Source: Chiridota heheva (lineage: Eukaryota > Echinodermata > Holothuroidea > Apodida > Chiridotidae). From it: DNA of 64,000 bases. The position numbers were made by a program, and so were the translations under genes. Under the pieces are notes generated by a model. That model saw nothing but the letters and a program-made list of their open reading frames with translations, was not told the DNA's origin and did no database searches. The stretch covers positions 62,001 to 126,000 of the forward strand of contig JAIGNY010003061.1 of NCBI GenBank assembly GCA_020152595.1. The letters are read 5' to 3'. How positions within the stretch are numbered: the stretch's first letter is position 1; every line of letters begins with the position of its first letter. Shown here one piece after another: positions 56,723 to 64,000 of the stretch.

Positions 56723-58138
56723 GGGATGGAGTGGAGCATTCTGAAGCTCAACATTGTAACCAAGATGTACATCCTAAATGCCAGCATTTGAAGGGCACAA
56801 AATACAAAACTATATATATTTATAATTCCCTACCCAAAAGGTCCTTCTGTCCCCCTGAAATTAAAGCCATGATCAATTTTGTAAAATTTTCCAGATTTTT
56901 TTAAATTTTGGATATAAAAAAACTTGAGGGTTGTTCTTGCTTGAAGAAAGTTTTGGTGGTGAGAAGTAAATTGAAATTTAGATGAAGCCATGATTCTGCT
57001 TTCCACATACCAATAAGGACTTCATAGTCTGAGATTTTTCCTGGGCCAGTCTGTTGCAGGGATTATGTCCCTGAGCAACAAACATTTGATTGAAGTGCAA
57101 AAATGTAGAGAAAAGTGTCATGTACTGCCTATCAAACCACTAATGTGTGAAGAACAGTTGTGTTTATAACTTATAACACATTATCAAATTTTGCATGATG
57201 CATAGATTGTACTAGATTCATTTAAAAAGTTGAATCAAAATAATTCCCATTATGCTGCCTCAAACGTTTTAAAACTCGCACCGAATTTGACCAAGCTTCT
57301 TTGCTACGTGGCATTTATGTTATGTAATTTAGTCCGTTTTCACGTTGTTTATGTAGATTCATTCCCTAAAATCGTATACTTTTCAGTGTTACATCCCTCC
57401 GCAAAGGCATCAAACAATCCCAGAAATACAATGGAGAGTAGTAACAAAGTGATACCTACTCATAAATAAATGATTTGTTAAATCATTTAACCAAAGATCA
57501 CAATTGCATGATTTTACAGCAAGTGTAGATGATGGAAGTGCTCAATTTGTCATCAAAATTCTTAATCCAACATCAATCTATGTATTTGTTGCTTAGAGTC
57601 TCGGAGCCACTCTTTTACGGATGAATATTGTTGGTTTCTTATGAGGATAGCTGGACAATTTATTTGCATTACTGTTCAGATATTAATCTAACCATGTACT
57701 GCATAGCATGTATAACTTCTGGGTGAGCTGTTCATCTTAAAATAAGACACAAAAGGAGGTGCCAGTAATCTGTTCATCATCGTGTAGATGATAATTATTT
57801 AAGATAATAAAGGATGTGCAATTTAGTGCCCCAGGTGTGATCTCCAGTGTATCTCCAACCAGTGCTCCATGGTGTCTTGAGATGAATACTCTGATGGAGG
57901 TTTGTTGGGATATTATAATCTTTGGCAAACCAACCAAGTGCTGATATCGGTAATCTGCATGTTTATGGTCAGTAAACTGCAGTTGAGTGTTTACCTTTTC
58001 CTGTTCTAATGTTAAACATCACAAGCGCATCTGACAAAAGTGCATCACGCTCAAATGGGGAATCAATACATTAATAGTAAAGTTTAGCAAAGGAGATTTT
58101 GTGACAATCAGCTTCCTGGCTATAAGTCCTCGTACTTC
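56723..58138. other. intronic non-coding stretch
   Basis: The + frame at 57230-57469 and minus-strand frame at 57737-57937 have no recognisable domain. The first lies in a small CpG-richer patch (57240-57420). The expected next channel exon was looked for here and not found. Confidence 0.45.
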
Positions 58139-58250
58139 TCTCAGACTCATCCATTTTCTTTTCTTCCTACCTCTGAAATGATCTAACCTCTCCGGCACAA
58201 TTTGACCCTCACTGTCATGGTGCCGTTAAGCCTTCATCAAACAAACAATT
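58139..58250 (+). mobile_element. 3' UTR remnant of the RNase H non-LTR retroelement
   Basis: TTCCTACCTCTGAAATGATC, CCGGCACAATTTGACCCTCA and the (CAAA) end match the tails of copies at 31690 and 40196. All three copies are on the + strand. Confidence 0.75.
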
Positions 58251-59654
58251 ACTTCCCAGTCTGTTCAAACACTGCTCCACGATTTTGCATTTAATTATCG
58301 GAAATGGAATGTTTTAATTGTAGTATCATTAAATAAAATTAATAATTCTATTGACAGGTAGCAACGATTTGAACTTATCAACTTGAATTACATTATAAAT
58401 TTTGAGATGTTCTCTATTTCACACATCACAATTTTTGCATACATTAAGAATTATTCAAAATTTGACTAGCTATTATGCAGAAACTACAGATTGTTCTTGA
58501 CATGATTTAAAGAATATCCTGTTCATAATTTAAAGCTCTTTAAAGCTCTTTAAAGCTTTTTCTGGTGCCTGTGTCTATCTGTCCATCAACCTTTAAGAGA
58601 TCGTCAGGGACACATACTAAATGGAGTTGTTGGCCCCCTATTGCTCTTTACCTCACAGAGGCAAAAAGGGTCCTCCATTACACATGGAAAGGAGAAAGAA
58701 GTGTCCTCCATTACACAGAGAAACAGAGCAAGGGAAACATGGGTGAGGAGGGGGCAAAGAAAAAGAAATTGAAGTGTTATTTATACCCCTTGAAGTAGAC
58801 ATACCTGTTTTAGAATAAAAATAATGGATGTTTTCGTCAGGAAAGTTATTTCCTTGGACATGCTTCGTGATAGTTTCTCACAAAGTTATGCCTCAAGTGA
58901 CATCATGGAAAGTGTCCTTCTATTCCATTCTGCCCCCTCCCCCCCCCCATCAACACACATGCACCCTTGCCCATTTTTGTGTACATATGTGCCCTTTGGA
59001 GATTGCAGTTGCACTGTTATTGTTATGACATATATATTTTGCTCGTCATTCCCCTTGCATTTAATTGATTACAAGTTCTTTTTGTAGATGGAATGACCTC
59101 ATTTTAGCCAAATGCTTAGCAGTTTATAATCTTGGTAAGGCCATACTCATGACATAATGAATGGAAATAAGAACCTGTAACCCAACAGCTTAATGTGCAA
59201 CATATGAGGCCAGATTGGGATGCCCATAGATAACCTTACAGCTTTAGCATAATCCCTTTCCAATTATTTTGGAATGTGGAGCAAGTTGATCAGTGTATAT
59301 AATTAGCTCAGAAATCAGCTTTGTATATAAGTGTTATAACGATTGGTTCTAATAAGAGGTGACACACATTTTATATCAAATGTAAGTGAAGGAAAATATT
59401 GTGATTATAAAATGGGGAAATCTAAAGCTTTCACCTCAATTTAAGTGCATTAAATTGTCAGATACAGTCCTTAGCTTGTCTAATCTTAGCTCTCATTTTC
59501 CAGAAGAATTTGAAATCAGTTTTCTCATTTTTTTTTTTTTGAAGGGGGAATTAGACAATGATGTGAAGTCTGAAAAAGTAAATCCCTGAGTAAGTGAAAA
59601 TTTAAGGTTCATTTCATTACTCAAAGCAGTCTGTATAATGGTATGATACATCTT
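58251..59654. other. intronic non-coding stretch
   Basis: A short direct repeat (GTCCTCCATTACACA) lies at about 58671 and 58703. No supported gene. Confidence 0.5.
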
Positions 59655-60272
59655 AAGGATTAGGTCAGTGGTCAAGCATGTTTATCTTATATGAAAGAGA
59701 ACTTCAGTAGAACCAAAATGGGCAGAAAGCATTTAAAAACCTTATTCCATTAAGGGTTAGGTCAGTGATCAAGCAAGTTTATCTTATATAAAAGAGGACT
59801 TCAATAAAACAAAATTGTGAAGAAAATATTGCAAAATCTTATTCAGTTGGGATATATTTCAAGTTAAAAGTTTGGAATCATTTGTGTAAAAACGACTGAA
59901 ATCAGACTAGTTGTGATGTCATAGCCTCAGATTCTCAAAGTCTTTATGTATTCTATCATATTTGTCCTGTGATTTTGTGGCTTAAAAACCATGGTATATG
60001 ATACAAAAGTAGTCAAAGAAGAAAATTTTAGGAAAAATAATTTGAATAGTCAAAAAATTAGATTAACTTTCTTTAAAATACATAAAGACTGAGGAATCTG
60101 AGGATGTGACATAACTAGTCTGATTTCAGTTGTTTCTACAAAATGATACCAAACTTTAAAATTAAATATCTCCTTACGGAATGAGATTTGCAATGGTTTC
60201 TTCACTATTTTATTTCTTTTGAAGTCCTCTTTCAAATAAGATGGACATGCTTGACCACTGAATTAATCTTTT
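59655..60272. mobile_element. palindromic MITE, family A, copy with a duplicated left end
   Basis: The left end GGTCAGTGGTCAAGCATGTT at 59664 is followed by a second left end, GGTCAGTGATCAAGCAAGTT, at about 59758. The right end (AATAAGATGGACATGCTTGA) closes the element, with ACTAGTTGTGATGTCATAGC inside. Confidence 0.7.
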
Positions 60273-61736
60273 AATTACATCTGAATGATGACAGTAAGAA
60301 AAAAAAAATGTGAAATGAAAAGATATTAAAGACCTTGTTTTGTGGAGAAAGTATGACTGGAGGATCAGAGACCGATTTAGTCAGTAAAGTGAAACCACAT
60401 ACTGTACTGGTAATCACATTTTTGTAAAGTTTGTTGTATTTTATGGAGCTTGTTTGGCAGATTTTGCTCAATTTTTAAAAGAACTAGTGGCATCTAGAAA
60501 TAAAGTTAACTTTATTGCTTTAAAAATTACAATGGACTATTAAAACACGGGGACATTCCTTCAAAATTGGTTAAAAACTGACAATTTTACTGTTTTTTCA
60601 ATTTTTAGGCTTATTGCGCAATAATTTGTGACAGGCAGATAAACACATCTTCCATAGATGATGTAAATCCTTTGTTTTTGAATCCTCTAAAAGATATTTT
60701 GATTTTCAACATCCAGTTTCCATTTAGGTATTCAGTAACAGGTAATCAGCAATGAAGAAATCAAGTTTATGTCTGGTTGAAGAACACAGTTTAAAGAACT
60801 ACTGAAGGATTTGAGCTGTGTTCATCTGATGACATCACAGAGTGAATTCTAAAAATCTTGAAACTTTGATTGACCATAATTCAAAAACTTCACAAGCTTT
60901 TTCAAAGTTTATAAGAGCAATTTTTCAATTGGAACTTGATCAATGAGTCCTGTTCATCAATAAATAAGGTAAACATGTATACTTTGAAGAGGAGGAATCT
61001 TTCCTTGAACTTCCAAATGCAGAAAGAATGCTGTATTAAATGATCATGTTAAAAGGTGAGCTGTTTTTAGAGCAAGGGTGGCCACGAGCATTTCTCAAAT
61101 GCATTGTCATTCATTGAAAGTGAGTAGTGAACACTCTTACCTATTAAGGATTATCTGTAGAAAGTAGTAAGTGGGTAAGGATAAAAAAAGCTTAAACAAA
61201 GAGGTATTTTTAAATTCCTTGCATGTGATTCAGCATATCGATCAGAATTTTTAAAACATCAAGTCAATCTTTGAGGGAAATGGCACTTAAAAAAAAACAT
61301 GTTTAACTGAAAAATATATTCATGACGATTATGGCAAGAATAGCGGAAGGCGATCAAACATCTAAACAAATCCCAAAAGGCATGATTTAGCTTGTTTAAT
61401 GGTCTGTGTTTGATGATAATAAAGAGGGAAGAAACATTTTGCTCGTTTCAAGCTTCACTTGTATGGACCAGAGAAGATTGATTGAGTTCTATGTGCTTAT
61501 TTGCATATCCCATGACGTATGCATCTAGATTTGTTCTTGCACTTGATGCGTGATGGAATGCAACCAAGGAAGAATTGATAAATGCTCTGGGATATTAGTA
61601 CCACAATATTTACATAGATATTTCAATCAATGACAGTCGTGCAATGATCATTATTTTGGGCACTCTCATCTGCGAATTAATTAAATCAATATGTTTGAAC
61701 ACACATGAATGTGATATTGATATACCTTATTTTTAG
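60273..61736. other. non-coding stretch, probably still the channel intron
   Basis: No supported gene or named repeat. Confidence 0.45.
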
Positions 61737-62150
61737 CTCAACTATTTAAAGAATAGTGGAGCTATTCTGCTATCCCTGGTGGCGGCAGTCGGTTACAGTT
61801 TTTGGAGGAGTTTCTTTGTTCAGTTATTGTATTGGATGAGTTCCTTTGTTTGGTTAAAGTTTTGGAGGAGTTTCTTTGTTATCATAATGACATTCCTGAC
61901 ATGAATAGCAATTAGAATATTTGTCTCACATGAAAGAAAAAATCAAACAAAAGGAGCCTCCTACCTCAAAAGAATTTGAAATTAAGTGTCTTGGAGACTT
62001 TCTTTGTTTGGTTAAAGTTTTAGGAGGAGTTTTTGTTTTTAGGATAATAACATTCCTGACATGATAAGCATTTAAAACATTTGTCTCACAGGAAAGAAAA
62101 GTCAAACAAAAGAGTCCCTTACCTCAAAGGAATTCAAAATAAAATGTCCT
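61737..62150. repeat. dispersed repeat start plus a two-copy ~150-bp tandem duplication
   Basis: AGAATAGTGGAGCTATTCTG followed by CCCTGGTGGCGGCAGTC at 61751-61790 is a motif style common in marine invertebrate repeats. TTGGTTAAAGTTTTGGAGGA with CATTCCTGACATG and GTCTCACA then occurs twice, near 61851 and 62008. Confidence 0.6.
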
Positions 62151-62256
62151 GGTTATGACAAGACATATAAACAATAAGTGCTGGAATAGAGAGCAAACAG
62201 AAAAACTGATTTTGTAAAATCTGTTTTATATTACAAAATATCAAGTTGAGTTATAG

Positions 62257-62442
62257 TCAAGTAATTTGAAATCAACTGCCCTATTAGAAACCACTGTAGT
62301 TACAACCGCAGTGAATGCCTCAACGTCCAATCAAGACACCACTGTTGTTACCACTGTAGCAGATGCTTCAACATCTAACCAAGATACCACTGTTGTCACT
62401 ACTGAAGCGGACGTTTCAACATCTAACCATGATACCATCTAA
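62257..62442 (+). pseudogene. Thr/Ser-rich coding-like 48-bp repeat, three units, possible mucin-type exon or remnant
   Basis: A + frame without ATG runs from after a stop at 62254 to TAA at 62440-62442. It contains three 16-codon units (62290-62337, 62338-62385, 62386-62433) of the form TTVVTT-AD-STSNQD. Most differences between units are silent third-base changes, so the sequence evolved as protein for some time. The composition suits an O-glycosylated extracellular or mucin-like protein. It may be a last exon (an acceptor-like TTATAG ends at 62256), a fragment of another gene, or a transposon-carried piece. No domain identifies it. Confidence 0.4.
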
Positions 62443-63580
62443 CCATTAAACTCACCCTCATTACGACAGACATGTCCCTCAATAAGCCTTTTTTGTTATG
62501 CTAGCTTTGAATAGTCAAGCATGCTGTCCTTTTGACAGTTCTAGTCTAACTTGCCAAAACCTTTATTAGACTTGGGGTGCAACGCATAGAAGCAATGTTT
62601 ACCAGATTGCATTAAATAACTATAAGGCCCCAGAAAAGAAATTATTAGCCTTGAAATTATCACCCATGCACACATCAGTTTTGAGAGAATCTCATTTTTT
62701 TTTAAGTCAAGGCTATTTTTTAACATCCATACTTTAGTTTCTTTCTACCGAAATACAAATGATTCCTTCCAATGGTTTTTAATATTTATTACGACTGATG
62801 TGGTTGACCTGATGCGAAACACTGCAAATCGCTGGCATGAATTGGCTTGGGGGGAAAAAGAAAAAAAAAAACATTGAAATAAAAACTGCCTGCCTATTTG
62901 GGTTAGGGTGATAAGCTAATATATTTTCTAACGGCCTAAGCATCGTAGCATTTTAAAAAATTTGCCTTTTAGAAGTTTTTAAATTGTTTTGATTTATTTG
63001 TTCAAGAAATTGTGCTCACCTTGATCAGCAATACTTCAGGAAGCCTCAGAATTGGTTTACTCTCGGTTTAAAGATCTTTCATAATCAGCGAAGCTTAAAT
63101 ATTTCCTTACATGTTCCGAGTAAAAAGGTCACATTTTCTTATTCTTGAAGATTGATCTGTCAAAGATAATAATGCTTGTTAAACTTCAAAGAAGAAAATT
63201 CCTTGATTTTATTGAATATTTGGATCAGCAAAGATAGTATTCTCTGCCTTTTTTTGGTTTTAATCCATAATTTATCTTATTCTTATCTTTCTCAGAGATG
63301 TTCAGATGATTTGTGCTTTCACTCCCAATTCTCCTGTTGTATATTTGTGTTTTTAAAGATAGAAAATAGAAAAGCTTGAAATTCAGTTGACTCATTATAA
63401 AAATTGATCAGCCCAGTTATATCAAAATGGCAGGTTGAGCTTATATTGTTTAAGTTCAAGGTGATGCAATTTATATGGCACTTTATCTAAATAATCTAAA
63501 AGATAATATGGTGTAAAACCATTACAATGGGAAAGTGCTCAATCAAGAGAAAGCTGTAATACATTCTAGACTGCAACTTA
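62443..63580. other. non-coding stretch
   Basis: No supported gene; the small frames have no domain. Confidence 0.45.
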
Positions 63581-63998
63581 AACCTTGTATATTTTATTTG
63601 ACAGATCTGTTTCGTAAGGGCAAGACCCTTACTCATCAGAAACAAAATACTGAGTGATAGGGATGATAATTTACAATGCACAACTGTTTATAGTGTGGTA
63701 AATGCTAACAATGGGGAAAATAGTTTGTATCTATAGTTACGTAATAAATATGTTTTTCTGTGTCTGCATGCACTGGCCAGTTCTTTCTATTGTTTAGTGA
63801 TGCTAAGTGTGGCTTGTATGTTATAAAGAATTTCTTTTTCAAGCATAGGTTGCACATTTTGCTTGACGATGAGTATGACTTGGCTTGATCAATAATCTTC
63901 CATTTCAATGAGTACTCCACATAATCGTATTTTAGGTTCCAGATGTATTCACTTAATGTTGTGGCATACCGTTTATTCTCCTTTCTGAAACTATGAGT
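63581..63998 (-). pseudogene. Penelope-like element, GIY-YIG region, second family
   Basis: On the minus strand the frame enters from the window edge and runs to a stop at 63705. It carries the Penelope-like GIY-YIG pattern: TTLSEYIWNLK, then LKWKIIDQAKSY, then KMCNLCLKKKFFI and LASLNNRKNW. The end after NRKNW diverges from the usual Cys-Arg-His segment. Further 3' sequence follows, with TGATGAGTAAGGGTCTTGCC. This differs from the 10.4-kb fragment, so two Penelope-like lineages are present. The 5' part is outside the window. Confidence 0.75.
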
Positions 63999-64000
63999 GT

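Noticed and set aside
56171..56904. 177-206-codon Gly/Trp- or Pro-rich frames
   Set aside because: They read through the third channel coding exon's donor into the G-rich minisatellite; only 56239-56341 is exon.
57230..57469. 79-codon frame as the next channel exon
   Set aside because: It lacks the GFCSW-like start and KCGxDAxxY pattern expected there, and the phase is not supported by an acceptor.

Overview
The window looks like nuclear DNA of a marine invertebrate animal, most likely an echinoderm and probably a sea urchin. It is AT-rich, has splice-site-bounded exons, and carries tRNA-headed SINEs, non-LTR retrotransposon tails, Penelope-like elements and many MITEs. The recurring 'ggcctaggnctaacgttag' sequence style around 6.2-7.3 kb recalls echinoid genomes, but this identification is inference. 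No bacterial-style operon, CRISPR array, rRNA gene or intact tRNA gene is visible.

One protein-coding gene is well supported. It is the 5' part of a TMEM63/OSCA (CSC1-like) osmo- and mechanosensitive cation channel on the + strand. The first coding exon has its ATG at 33483 and ends at 33605. The second runs 35655-35737 and the third 56239-56341. They join in phase (0, then 2, then 0) into a 103-residue N-terminus with the family's GGIP motif, first membrane helix, DYGR(I/L)AL signature and YGEQ...RDK segment. The introns are about 2.0 kb, 20.5 kb and more than 7.6 kb. The gene continues beyond the right edge. Its 5' untranslated leader must come from an upstream exon, since an acceptor precedes the start codon; a possible but unproven first exon lies near 5.94-6.13 kb.

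Everything else is non-coding or mobile DNA. 0-0.7 kb: decayed 3' end of a CR1/L2-like LINE. 0.7-4.7 kb: a 28-bp minisatellite, then a nest of palindromic MITEs. 9-10.6 kb: a MITE, then a Penelope-like fragment. 13-16.3 kb: repeat fragments, a 117-codon orphan ORF and two 100-bp TTAA-flanked MITEs. 17-24 kb: minisatellites, MITEs and a retroelement inserted into a 24-bp minisatellite. 26-27.3 kb: a tandem array ended by a SINE. 28.7-33 kb: a minisatellite, hAT-like MITE, RNase H retroelement fragment and LINE tail. 36-41.8 kb (intron): hAT MITE, ~490-bp tandem units interrupted by a hairpin-ended element, another RNase H retroelement and a SINE. 43.9 kb: palindromic TTAA MITE. 48-49.4 kb: a large 17-bp minisatellite. 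55.8-56.7 kb: two minisatellites flanking the third coding exon. 59.6-64 kb: a MITE, a Thr/Ser-rich coding-like repeat and a second Penelope-like element.

The observations most worth following up are the channel gene model, the 17-bp minisatellite whose blocks follow a CpG-decay series, the G-rich minisatellite 40 nt past a splice donor, the 48-bp codon-preserving repeat at 62.3 kb, and several insertions whose boundaries can be read exactly from target-site duplications or empty sister repeats.
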